From Bacteroidota bacterium (GTDB lineage Bacteria; Bacteroidota; Ignavibacteria; Ignavibacteriales; Ignavibacteriaceae), in assembly GCA_021824565.1 (NCBI GenBank), contig JAKAKL010000073.1, forward strand, positions 25,996 to 89,995: 64,000 bases of DNA, read 5' to 3'. Position 1 is the stretch's first letter, and each line of letters starts with the position of its first letter. Under the pieces are notes generated by a model, which had not been told where the DNA came from, made no database searches, and saw only the letters and a list, made by a program, of their open reading frames with translations. A program made the translations under genes and the position numbers. Positions 18,236-26,916 of this stretch are shown piece after piece.

Positions 18236-18988
18236 ATGACGAACAAAGTTAAAGCCTTAATAATAGACGACGAAAAACTTGCGCGGGAAATTATTAAAAA
18301 ATATCTCGAAGAAAATGAAAACATCTTCCTTGTCGGCGAATCTTCTAACGGATTTGATGGTATAAAAATGATAAATGATGAAAAACCCGACGTTATCTTT
18401 CTCGATGTTCAAATGCCGAAAATAAACGGCTTTGAAATGCTCGAGCTTATTGAAGAACCTCCGGTAATAATTTTCACTACAGCTTTTGATCAATATGCGT
18501 TAAAAGCATTTGAAGTAAACGCTGCTGATTATCTTTTAAAACCATTTTCAAAAAAAAGATTCGATGAGGCGCTTGAAAAAGCTATCGGCAATTTGAAAAA
18601 CAAATCCCGCCAGAGTTCGCTTATGAAAAATTTAATTAAGCAGAACGATGCAAAGCCGGAATATCTTGATAGAATCATTATTAAAGATACAGGCAAGATT
18701 ACTATAGTTCCCGTTGACAACATTAAATATATTGAAGCGCAGGACGACTACGTAATGATTTATTGTGAAGATGGAAAATTTTTAAAACAAAAAACGATGA
18801 AATATTTTGAGGAACATCTTAACCCGCATGAATTTATTAGAGTTCATCGCTCCTATATTGCGCCGGTAAATAGGATCAAGAGAATTGAACTTGCTGAAAA
18901 AGAATCTTACGTGATAAAATTGGAAGAGAATATTTCTTTGCCTGTAAGCAAAAGCGGTTATGATAAGCTAAAAGAAATATTAAAATAA
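18236..18988 (+). CDS. LytTR-family response regulator
   Basis: This 250-residue regulator has a receiver domain (about 1-125) with DDE at 12-14, phospho-acceptor aspartate in FLDVQMPKINGFEM (about D58), T in FTTAFDQYALKAFEV and K in LLKPFSK. A C-terminal LytTR DNA-binding domain follows (about 148-248, IEAQDDYVMIYCEDGKFLKQKTM and FIRVHRSYIAPVNRI). It lies 48 bases after the kinase gene, so the two are the likely pair. A large inverted repeat structure begins two bases after its stop. Confidence 0.95.
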   Translation: MTNKVKALIIDDEKLAREIIKKYLEENENIFLVGESSNGFDGIKMINDEKPDVIFLDVQMPKINGFEMLELIEEPPVIIFTTAFDQYALKAFEVNAADYLLKPFSKKRFDEALEKAIGNLKNKSRQSSLMKNLIKQNDAKPEYLDRIIIKDTGKITIVPVDNIKYIEAQDDYVMIYCEDGKFLKQKTMKYFEEHLNPHEFIRVHRSYIAPVNRIKRIELAEKESYVIKLEENISLPVSKSGYDKLKEILK

Positions 18989-18990
18989 AA

Positions 18991-19077
18991 GGCTGTTGTT
19001 TGTACTGTAATTTACTTGGAAATTCAAAAATTTCATCTTCATTAGAGAAGCTGCAAGTAAGTCATCAAACAACAGCC
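18991..19077. other. Inverted-repeat element able to fold as a three-way junction
   Basis: An 87-base element is closed by a perfect 12-bp stem (GGCTGTTGTTTG 18991-19002 with CAAACAACAGCC 19066-19077). Inside is a 7-bp stem (19012-19018 with 19054-19060) enclosing two hairpins: 6 bp with a 4-base loop (19019-19024 with 19029-19034) and 4 bp with a 6-base loop (19037-19040 with 19047-19050). On the minus strand the outer stem runs into TTTTATTTTAAT, so it may end the YceI-like transcript. The element lies between convergent genes. It is more elaborate than an ordinary terminator. Confidence 0.55.
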
Positions 19078-19223
19078 CGACCATTAAATAACAATCATTA
19101 TGCCAGAGAACCGAATTTAAAATTTACAAATAAACAAATCTTTTTATAGATAAATAGTGTCTCTAAATGGAAAATTTGTGCTTATGTGTAAAATATTTTC
19201 TACTTAATAATCGAAAATAAATT

Positions 19224-19874
19224 TTAATTCTTTAGCTTGATTTGATCCTCTTCGTCATACCCGACTACTAAATCAAAATGTACCGAAAAGTTATCGTGCG
19301 CTCTTATTAATCCCCAGAGATGATTTGGCGGTTCTATGCCGTAATCCTTCATTGATAAAGCCTTATTTCCTGTAAGCCTAAAATCTCCGCCGCGCAATCT
19401 TTTAACTTTTACAAGTATATCAACTGTCTTGGTTACACCCGCAATTGTAAGATCGCCTGTGGTCATCAGATCAGACCAGCCGGCAGAATCCTTGTCAACA
19501 ATGTGAGCTTCTATCAGACTATAATGAATGGAAGGATATTTATCGGCTTTCATTGCATTATACATATCCTGATTCATGGCGTCCATCCCGCAATTCAGAC
19601 TGCGAGCTAAGATAGTTACGTCAACTTCATCGTCTGTTTGCGGTGATTCATCATTCTCCTTCAGCTTCTCTTCAAGGTTCACCGTAGAATGCAGAAATGC
19701 AAAGCCCTTAATTAATGTTGCCCTGCAGTTAAAATCATTAAGTGTAGATGTGCCTTCAATCCACAGTTTGCTTCCAGGTTTAGTAACATATTTTCTGCTG
19801 TCCCTTTGCTGGGGAAAAATTGTAGCGCCAAAAAAAGCAAGAATGAAAATTAAATAAAATTTTCTCACTATCAC
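19224..19874 (-). CDS. YceI-like periplasmic protein
   Basis: This 216-residue protein has a signal peptide (about 1-21) and a YceI-like lipocalin-type domain: WIEGTSTLNDFNCRA near 35, a middle KADKYPSIHYSLIEA near 110 and TTGDLTIAGVTKTVDILVKVKRL near 136. YceI proteins bind isoprenoid lipids or quinones in the periplasm. The reading frame begins with GTG at 19874; a second GTG at 19868 would remove two residues. It lies just downstream of the cytochrome operon, but a terminator-like hairpin separates them. Confidence 0.8.
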   Translation of the reverse strand: MIVRKFYLIFILAFFGATIFPQQRDSRKYVTKPGSKLWIEGTSTLNDFNCRATLIKGFAFLHSTVNLEEKLKENDESPQTDDEVDVTILARSLNCGMDAMNQDMYNAMKADKYPSIHYSLIEAHIVDKDSAGWSDLMTTGDLTIAGVTKTVDILVKVKRLRGGDFRLTGNKALSMKDYGIEPPNHLWGLIRAHDNFSVHFDLVVGYDEEDQIKLKN

Positions 19875-19984
19875 TTAAGTAAATTGTATCTAAAAAATGT
19901 TCTTTCAAAAATGATATTTAATATAATATTATTCGTACCAAATAATTTTACCATAAATCATATTCATTTTTAAAATAGGATAGA

Positions 19985-20032
19985 ATAAGAAAAGGGCTTG
20001 GTAATTGAACAGTAAGGAAATATCACCAAGCC
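19985..20032 (-). terminator. Terminator of the multihaem cytochrome operon
   Basis: A perfect 8-bp stem GGCTTGGT / ACCAAGCC (19995-20002 with 20025-20032) with a 22-base loop is followed on the minus strand by CTTTTCTTATTCT. It starts 30 bases after the last cytochrome gene. The wide loop is unusual. Confidence 0.5.
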
Positions 20033-20061
20033 TACATAGGAGCTAGCTATGCAAAAAGATC

Positions 20062-21573
20062 TTATGGAATATAATCATTTTTCTGACGAGTGTGGCAATC
20101 GCTGCAAAGCATACTTTTCCATGACTTACCAATATTAACGGGGTGAATATAATCAACGCCTAACATCGACATCTCCGGCTTTTGATCCCCAATTTGCTGG
20201 GATAAAATAGTGTGGCAAGTATTGCAGTCATTTGAAATAACTTTTCCATCAGAGCTTACATGCTTTCCGTCGTGGCATCTAAAGCATCCGGGGGAATACA
20301 TATGACCTATATTATCCGGAAATTTTCTCCAGCTTACATTCATATATGGGAAATAATTTCTCGAATATATATCCTGTAGCTCCGAAATAGCTTTTTCAAT
20401 TTTATCCTTTTTGCTTGAATATATTTCAGGATAATCTCCTTGATAAAAATCTTCGACTTCCGCCTTTATACTGTCAAGCGCAATTTCTTTAGTTGTGTAT
20501 CCTCTATCTAAAACTTTAACCGATATACTTTTTATATAAGGCAGGCTTGCGTCAATCCATCCAGCTGCCATAACCTGGTTTACTGAAGTAGCCGGAGGAT
20601 TATACTTGTGAGTAGCTCTATTATGGCAATCAATGCAATCCATTGTCCTGTATTCGCCATTTTTTAATTCACCCTTTGTTACAGGTACGCTCGTGCTCCT
20701 GTATATTGTCTCTTTACCAGTAATCATTGATTTAGCTTTGACCCAGGGAATAACTTGTCTTTCTCTATCAATTGCAAGATATGTTATCTGATTTGATATG
20801 TTCATATGCCAGTGAATCCCCGACGTAACCCCGGCTTCCTGGTTACCGCCGCCAATTTTAACAAGCATTGAAAGAATCATCCTTGTATTATTTTCATCTG
20901 ACAGATAATACGTGTTGGTAATTTCTTTTTTGCCATAAAAAACTCTTGGCCAGTGGCATTGCTCGCAAGTTTCTTTTGCAGGACGAAGGTTCTCAATCGG
21001 CGCTTCTATTGGTCTTGGAAATTTATTGAACAAAACAGAATAAACTTGATAGCTGCCCGATATTTTTGATTTGACGAACCAGCCGGCTCCAGGCCCAATA
21101 TGACATTTTACACATCCTACTCTTGAGTGAGACGAATATTTGTAAGCCGTGTATTCCGGCTCCATAACTTTATGACAGATAGTTCCGCAAAATGCATCTG
21201 ATTCTGTATATTCATAAGCTTTAAAACTTCCGAAAGCTGTAAATGCAATTAAGATTATTGTTCCAATTGAAAATATAAAAAACGCTCTTTTATGTTTATC
21301 ATCATTTAAATCGATAACCGGCAATTTCTCTCTAAACTTTCCTTGCAGCTCACGCCTTCTTTCCCTGATTATTCCATAAGCGATGATCAAAAGTCCAAGT
21401 ATCAAAAACCCGGGCAGTATTATGAATGTTAATATTCCCGCATAAGGCTTATTATCCGAGCTGAACGCTTCCAGGACGGTAAGAAATAATATTAAGCCGA
21501 AGCTTAATGAAGCAAGCGCCGCGCCTGCTATTGTTATCGGATTATAAAACGAAGATGGTAACCACTTTCTCAT
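20062..21573 (-). CDS. NapC/NirT-type membrane cytochrome c with seven haem sites
   Basis: This 503-residue protein has three membrane helices in the first 120 residues and then a periplasmic haem region. Six CXXCH motifs (CVKCH, CEQCH, CIDCH, CFRCH, CNTCH, CSDCH) and one CX3CH (CGTICHKVMEPEYTAY) give seven c-type haem sites; the methionine in HKVM resembles the NapC/NrfH quinol-site haem. NapC/NrfH proteins take electrons from quinol. It begins 3 bases after the b-type cytochrome gene and is last in the operon. Confidence 0.9.
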   Translation of the reverse strand: MRKWLPSSFYNPITIAGAALASLSFGLILFLTVLEAFSSDNKPYAGILTFIILPGFLILGLLIIAYGIIRERRRELQGKFREKLPVIDLNDDKHKRAFFIFSIGTIILIAFTAFGSFKAYEYTESDAFCGTICHKVMEPEYTAYKYSSHSRVGCVKCHIGPGAGWFVKSKISGSYQVYSVLFNKFPRPIEAPIENLRPAKETCEQCHWPRVFYGKKEITNTYYLSDENNTRMILSMLVKIGGGNQEAGVTSGIHWHMNISNQITYLAIDRERQVIPWVKAKSMITGKETIYRSTSVPVTKGELKNGEYRTMDCIDCHNRATHKYNPPATSVNQVMAAGWIDASLPYIKSISVKVLDRGYTTKEIALDSIKAEVEDFYQGDYPEIYSSKKDKIEKAISELQDIYSRNYFPYMNVSWRKFPDNIGHMYSPGCFRCHDGKHVSSDGKVISNDCNTCHTILSQQIGDQKPEMSMLGVDYIHPVNIGKSWKSMLCSDCHTRQKNDYIP

Positions 21574-21576
21574 AAC

Positions 21577-22491
21577 CTACCTATAAGCAAAAATCATAGC
21601 ATAAATAATCCAGACGATAATGCTGAAGCCGAGGCTTAAAGCGATCCAGCCGAAAACCTTTATGGCTCTTATTACAATCGTTGGATAAGGTTCAACAAGA
21701 TATTTTTCAAGTTCGCCGGACTCAACAAGTTTTTTATATTCTGCGGGTCTATCGATTTTATATTCTTCAAGCGAAGTTCTACCCGAAAAGATTACTATGT
21801 CCATTGGGAATTTTTCCGGGCGAAGATGGGTGTTGAAGAAGTGAATTGTAAAGATAAAACCGGTTGCAAGCAAAGCCTCATCGCTGTGAATAATAGTTGC
21901 CACGTTTATGAACCAGCCAGGTAGAATGCTTGTCATAGTTTCAGGGAACCAGAGCGTCAAGCCGGTAGAACCAATTACAAATATTCCCCAGAATACCGCA
22001 AAGTAATCAAACTTTTCCCAGTACGTCCATCTGTCGTATTGAGGACGCTCGCCCATTCCTAAGAACCACTTTAGAGTTCCGATAATATCTTTAACATCAT
22101 TTCTGTTGAACATTATACTGTCTTTAGAAAAGATCAATCCTTTCCAGGTTTTCTTTTCTCTCATCTTCATCTTGAAAAGATCAAAAAGATGGGTGAGAAA
22201 AACACTCACCATTACTACTGCAAAGAAACGGTGTATATATCCTGCGGACTCAAAGCCTCCGAAAAGATGAGAGAGAAATACTGCCCAGCCTGTGTAAGAG
22301 AACTTGAGCGTCATCCCGGTAAGCGCAAGACTGATGAAGCTTACTATCATCAAAATATGAAGTACGCGGTTTAATCGCGTAAACCTTTGGAACTGTAGTT
22401 TCTCTTTTTTAATTGTATGAAGTTCTATAGTCTTTTCTTCTTCTACAATTTTTTCTTCTTTTTGCATATCAATTGATTTTGATTCTTCCAT
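21577..22491 (-). CDS. Di-haem cytochrome b subunit (formate dehydrogenase gamma/HydC type)
   Basis: This 304-residue protein has four to five helices, with histidines placed for two b haems: NRVLHILMIVSF near 45, YIHRFFAVVMVSVFLTHLFDLF near 85, and IIHSDEALLATGFIFTIHFFNTH near 200. FdnI/HydC-type subunits pass electrons between menaquinone and attached haem proteins. It shares its domain with the C-terminal half of the 24529-26751 protein, so the operon holds two copies of this module. The gene is tightly packed between two cytochrome c genes. Confidence 0.88.
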   Translation of the reverse strand: MEESKSIDMQKEEKIVEEEKTIELHTIKKEKLQFQRFTRLNRVLHILMIVSFISLALTGMTLKFSYTGWAVFLSHLFGGFESAGYIHRFFAVVMVSVFLTHLFDLFKMKMREKKTWKGLIFSKDSIMFNRNDVKDIIGTLKWFLGMGERPQYDRWTYWEKFDYFAVFWGIFVIGSTGLTLWFPETMTSILPGWFINVATIIHSDEALLATGFIFTIHFFNTHLRPEKFPMDIVIFSGRTSLEEYKIDRPAEYKKLVESGELEKYLVEPYPTIVIRAIKVFGWIALSLGFSIIVWIIYAMIFAYR

Positions 22492-22507
22492 GATATTCCC
22501 GGATTTA

Positions 22508-24508
22508 TTATTCTAAATCCTCATCTTCATTTGATAACTTCTTCTTTAATTCTTTTCTATATTGAATAGAGCGCGGCAGCCATAACAAAGTATGTACTCC
22601 TGCAATAAAGAAAGTTCCGACCAGAAGCCCCGTCATTCCCCAAAATGTCCAGAACATAATCGGGTATTTAACCGGCTCATGATGCGTGGCATGGGTAAAG
22701 TATCCGGCAAACTGTCTTGTAGCTCCTTCATGACACTTCTTGCAAGTCTGAACTTTATTCTGAAAGCTTAAATGTGAAGCCGGATTTTCAACCGGCAAAA
22801 TATCATGCGCGCCATGGCAGTCCCAGCATTTTGCCGTCTTGGCATAACCAAGCCGCGAGACCTGACCATGATAAGTGTCGAAATAAGATTCGGCATATTT
22901 CTGATGACAGTTTCCGCAGATTTGCATAATCTCTAATCTAAATCCAGCAGCATCAGTTCTGGATATTTTATGGGCCGTATGACAATCGTTGCACACCGGA
23001 AGTTTCTTGTCGGTCTTCGTAATGAGCGGTGAGTGAACGCTGTTCTCAAGCTGTTTCTCTATTCCATAATGACATCTGCCGCACGTCGATGCAATGTTAT
23101 TCCTGTTCACACTTGATGTTGGGTCCGAATGTGGAAGCTCACGATGGGCTGTATGACAATCTGTGCATGTTGCAGTTACTGTTAAGCCGCTTTTTAATAA
23201 TCCTTTCCCGTGGATACTTTCAACATAGTTATGAATAATGTCGTGTTCCGTGCCAGTATATCTCACCGCTGCGGGCTCTCCATCTCTGTGGCATTTTGCG
23301 CAAAGTGTTGGAATGTTAGTATGGAATGTCGGCGATACCGGATTAGTATTTGCCAAAACATAATGAGAACCGTGGCATTCTACGCAAGTTGGCGCATTTG
23401 AATCTTTCTTTGCAAAAAGTTGTCCATGAATACTTTCACTGTATTGTTCACCTTCCTGTGCATGACAAATAGAACAATCTACTTTTGATGTAATACCGGT
23501 GCATGGTCTAAGCAAAGATGGATTTACAGTATTATGACATTGACTGCATGATACTTGTGAATGAATTGAATTCTGTAACCGCACAACATCTACAAACATC
23601 GAACGACCGTCTGCGGATTTTAAATTTGTTCTTCCATGACAATTCAAGCAGTCCTGGTTGGCAACACTTTGCTCATAAAGTACTTTTTGAATCTTATGAG
23701 GCGGATGGCAATCAATACAAACTGGTAGAACATGCGGCGTCTTTTCCCATAGCTTTCCTTGAATAATTTTTCTATGTACAATTTCAATTTCTGCATGACA
23801 TTTCGTGCACGTCTTTGCAATATTCTGCCTTGCAATTGTAGACTGCGCATCTGTAGGCGGAAGAATTTTATGAGGAGAATGGCACGAAGCGCAGTTCGGC
23901 GCTACTGCAAGACCTTTCTGAAGCAGCGCAACACCGTGCAAACTTTCCGAATAGTTTTCAAGAATATGGTTCTCCGGAATCTTTCTCTGTACCTGGACGG
24001 GAGCGCCTTCCCTGTGGCAGCTTCCACACAAAAAAGGTATTTTAATCGGTGCCACTGCCGATTGAGGATCCTTCACATTCTTTATATCATGAGAGCCGTG
24101 GCAGGTTTGACAACGCGGCGCCAAAGGATCTCCTTTAGCAATTCGCTTGCCGTGAATTCCTTCTGAGTAGTCAGTTTGAGAATTGCCATGGCATGAGCCG
24201 CACTGTGCAGGTGCTACATTTTTTTTATGCGGAAAGTCAGAACCGGCAAGATCGACATGGCAGTCAACGCATTGAACGTCGCTATGTACAGAAGTTTTAA
24301 GCTCTTTGCTGTTTACAAAAACAGAGATAGTTTTTCCGTTTTTCTTGCCGGTAAGAGTATTATCACTGTGGCACATCAAACAATCATCATTGCTTTGTGC
24401 CTGAACAGCGGAATTTCCGTTCAGAATTAAAAAAATAAATAAGAGCAGCTTTGGAAACGATGAGAATATCGTTTTCCTAATTATTTTATAGCAACATCTG
24501 TAATTCAT
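22508..24508 (-). CDS. Nineteen-haem cytochrome c with an internal duplication
   Basis: This protein of 666 residues has an N-terminal signal/anchor, 19 CXXCH motifs and a C-terminal membrane helix (FWTFWGMTGLLVGTFFIAGV) with a short charged tail. Two modules of eight haem sites repeat; six consecutive motifs align at a constant offset of 242 residues, including matching SE(G/S)IHG and NY(S/V)ES(L/I)HG signatures. The start at 24508 is preferred to an ATG six codons earlier because GGGAG lies nine bases before it. It probably forms a periplasmic electron wire held to the inner membrane. No catalytic motif of a known reductase is seen. Confidence 0.88.
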   Translation of the reverse strand: MNYRCCYKIIRKTIFSSFPKLLLFIFLILNGNSAVQAQSNDDCLMCHSDNTLTGKKNGKTISVFVNSKELKTSVHSDVQCVDCHVDLAGSDFPHKKNVAPAQCGSCHGNSQTDYSEGIHGKRIAKGDPLAPRCQTCHGSHDIKNVKDPQSAVAPIKIPFLCGSCHREGAPVQVQRKIPENHILENYSESLHGVALLQKGLAVAPNCASCHSPHKILPPTDAQSTIARQNIAKTCTKCHAEIEIVHRKIIQGKLWEKTPHVLPVCIDCHPPHKIQKVLYEQSVANQDCLNCHGRTNLKSADGRSMFVDVVRLQNSIHSQVSCSQCHNTVNPSLLRPCTGITSKVDCSICHAQEGEQYSESIHGQLFAKKDSNAPTCVECHGSHYVLANTNPVSPTFHTNIPTLCAKCHRDGEPAAVRYTGTEHDIIHNYVESIHGKGLLKSGLTVTATCTDCHTAHRELPHSDPTSSVNRNNIASTCGRCHYGIEKQLENSVHSPLITKTDKKLPVCNDCHTAHKISRTDAAGFRLEIMQICGNCHQKYAESYFDTYHGQVSRLGYAKTAKCWDCHGAHDILPVENPASHLSFQNKVQTCKKCHEGATRQFAGYFTHATHHEPVKYPIMFWTFWGMTGLLVGTFFIAGVHTLLWLPRSIQYRKELKKKLSNEDEDLE

Positions 24509-24528
24509 AAGCTGCCGCTCCCGCATTT

Positions 24529-26751
24529 CTATTTTCTTTTATTGTTATCATTTTTTGGATAAGGAGCTTCCGCTTCCTGCTTCTTAATTCTTTCAAGTTC
24601 CGCGGGGTGCTCTTCAGCCATTTCTTCTTCCGTAAGATGACCGCTTATCCACGAGGTGTTCATAGGATAAATTTCGGGATTAAAGATTACGAAATATAAA
24701 TGCCAGATAATTATTGCAAGGGTTGCAAGCCATGCTTCATAGAAATGGATTGTGCGCGCAATGTCCCAGCCAAGTTTTGTAAAGATCCCGATAAATGTAT
24801 TTTCAAACCACATAATCAATCCGGTTGCGGACATAACAATTGTACCCCAGATAAGCGCCCAGTACTCAGCTTTCTCTACATAGCTGAACCTATCGAGTTC
24901 AGGCTTTACTTTAGATAGTCCGAGATTGAACTTTGCAACGCCAATTGCATCATATAAATCTTGCCGCTTTGGAAGAAGATCCTTAATCAGCTGTCTTCCT
25001 CTTTCGGTAAACGAAATATAATAGATATGGTACAAGCCTGCGGCAATCATTACTACGGCAGCGATTCTGTGCAGATAGCTTCTATATGCAAACGCATTTT
25101 CACTTAGACTTCTTATATGAGATACCCACCATGAATCTGGATATTGAAGCATGAATCCGGTAATTACAAGAGTAATAAAGCTTAACGCAAACAAGATGTG
25201 CTGTACTCTTTCGTTTACATTCATTCTTAAATAGAGTGAATGCCCGTAGATTTCGTTTCTAATTAATCCCTGCTGTTTTAATTTTTTAATTTTTGCTTTC
25301 TTAAAAAAATCAAGAATATTATGAAGGAACATCGCGCCTATGATCGAGATAATCATTATGATATAGAGAGAAGCAATCCAGTACAAAATCGGTTCAGACT
25401 TTTTATCAGTCGTAGTGGAATGGATTTTCCCGATTGCAAATTTCTCGTTGGCACCAGGATGACATTTGCCGCAAGTCTTTACAAGATTATCTTTGTAAAC
25501 ACTGGACCTTGGGTCGGTAGGCGGCAAAATATCATGCGTACCGTGACAGCTTGCGCAGTTAGCAACTGTAGTAGCTCCGCCCTGCAAGGCTAAGCCGTGA
25601 TAGCTGTTTTTAAATGTGCTCCATCTGTTCGGGTTCAAACCATACTTTGCAGAAAGCCCCATAGAGCTGTGGCACTTAGAACAAATCTGCTGTGAAAGGT
25701 TCGCATAAGAAGTTGGCGCGTTTGGATTGGTCGGCTTCATTATATTATGTTCGCCGTGGCAATCGGTACAAACCGGCGCATCTATGTGACCTTTTTGAAG
25801 AACAGCCACACCGTGAACGCTCTCTTTATATTGAGCGGCAATTTCTTTATGACATTGCCCGCATGTATTTGGTATATTAAATTTATTAACTGTTGAAGTC
25901 GGATCGCTTGCCGGTTTCATCTTATGAGCTGTGTGGCAGTTTACGCAGTTTGCAACTTTACCATTGCCTGCGCTCAGCATCTTTCCATGTATGCTATTTT
26001 CATATGAAGCAATAAATCCGGCAGAAGGAGAAGTTCTTGCTCTTATCTGGGCATTGTCCAGATGGCATGAAAGACATAATTTTTCCTGGGCTAACTTAAC
26101 TACCGCAGTATCCTTAACTGTAATAGACGTAATTTGATTCTTATGGCAAGTATAACAATTCGGCGATCCTTTGACTCCTTCTCTTAGACCGTTGGCATGC
26201 GCCGAGGTAATAAACTGAGCCTTCTCATTTTTATGGCAGTTTCCACAAGCTTCAACTAAATTAGTAACATAGAATTTTGAACCGGGAACTCTCGGCGAAA
26301 CAACATCATGAGTGCCGTGGCAATTCTTACAGTTAACATCTTCACCCTGACTCAATCCGTTAGCTTTCATCATTTGAGGATGGAAAGGATGTTTTACCGC
26401 CGCATCTTTATGGCATGATTTGCAGTCTATCGGCTGAATATTTTTTTTATGAGGATCATTGTTAGGATCAAAACCGACATGGCATGAAATACATTGTAAT
26501 TTCTGATGTGGCGAATGAGCTAATACGTTTGTATCAACATACAAAGAAATTGTCTTGCCTTTCTTTGTCATTGTTAACGTGCTGTCGCTATGACAGGTTA
26601 AGCAGTCATCATTAGTTTGTGCATTTAGTTTTGTCGTTAACAAAAACAGGAAGGTTAATATAATTAAGATTGGGATACTGTTATTTAAGTATTTATTTTT
26701 TAGATGTGACTTTCTTTCGTTACTTACCAGTTTAGGTTTGAAAACTAACAT
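24529..26751 (-). CDS. Fused multihaem cytochrome c (13 sites) and cytochrome b (CbcL-like quinol oxidoreductase)
   Basis: This 740-residue protein has an N-terminal signal helix (about 28-44), 13 CXXCH motifs (from CLTCH near 50 to CGKCH near 430) and a C-terminal four-to-five-helix b-type domain (about 460-700). Candidate b-haem histidines lie in VQHILFALSF, YLHRIAAVVMIAAGLYHIYY and TIHFYEAWLATLAIIIWHLYF. This fusion is known from CbcL of Geobacter, a menaquinol-to-periplasm electron carrier. Its first 80 residues resemble those of the next gene, so the two share ancestry. It leads the cytochrome operon. Confidence 0.88.
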   Translation of the reverse strand: MLVFKPKLVSNERKSHLKNKYLNNSIPILIILTFLFLLTTKLNAQTNDDCLTCHSDSTLTMTKKGKTISLYVDTNVLAHSPHQKLQCISCHVGFDPNNDPHKKNIQPIDCKSCHKDAAVKHPFHPQMMKANGLSQGEDVNCKNCHGTHDVVSPRVPGSKFYVTNLVEACGNCHKNEKAQFITSAHANGLREGVKGSPNCYTCHKNQITSITVKDTAVVKLAQEKLCLSCHLDNAQIRARTSPSAGFIASYENSIHGKMLSAGNGKVANCVNCHTAHKMKPASDPTSTVNKFNIPNTCGQCHKEIAAQYKESVHGVAVLQKGHIDAPVCTDCHGEHNIMKPTNPNAPTSYANLSQQICSKCHSSMGLSAKYGLNPNRWSTFKNSYHGLALQGGATTVANCASCHGTHDILPPTDPRSSVYKDNLVKTCGKCHPGANEKFAIGKIHSTTTDKKSEPILYWIASLYIIMIISIIGAMFLHNILDFFKKAKIKKLKQQGLIRNEIYGHSLYLRMNVNERVQHILFALSFITLVITGFMLQYPDSWWVSHIRSLSENAFAYRSYLHRIAAVVMIAAGLYHIYYISFTERGRQLIKDLLPKRQDLYDAIGVAKFNLGLSKVKPELDRFSYVEKAEYWALIWGTIVMSATGLIMWFENTFIGIFTKLGWDIARTIHFYEAWLATLAIIIWHLYFVIFNPEIYPMNTSWISGHLTEEEMAEEHPAELERIKKQEAEAPYPKNDNNKRK

Positions 26752-26803
26752 GACTGCCTACTTGTATTTTCTGTAATATGATTTTCCGTAATTGAACTGA
26801 AGA

Positions 26804-26878
26804 TTAAATCGTGTATGCAAATCCGAATAATGCAACAATTAAAACAACAAATAGCAAATACATAACTATATTTTTCAT
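26804..26878 (-). CDS. 24-residue single-helix membrane peptide
   Basis: An ATG at 26876-26878 opens a 24-codon frame ending in TAA at 26804-26806. The peptide reads MKNIVMYLLFVVLIVALFGF then AYTI: almost one membrane helix. AGAG lies about eight bases before the ATG. It lies between the universal stress gene and the cytochrome operon, on their strand. Tiny helices of this kind (such as CydX or CcoM) stabilise respiratory complexes, so it may belong to the cytochrome complex; this is inference. Confidence 0.5.
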   Translation of the reverse strand: MKNIVMYLLFVVLIVALFGFAYTI

Positions 26879-26916
26879 TTTACATCTCTAATAATTCTAT
26901 TGATTAAATCTTTTCT

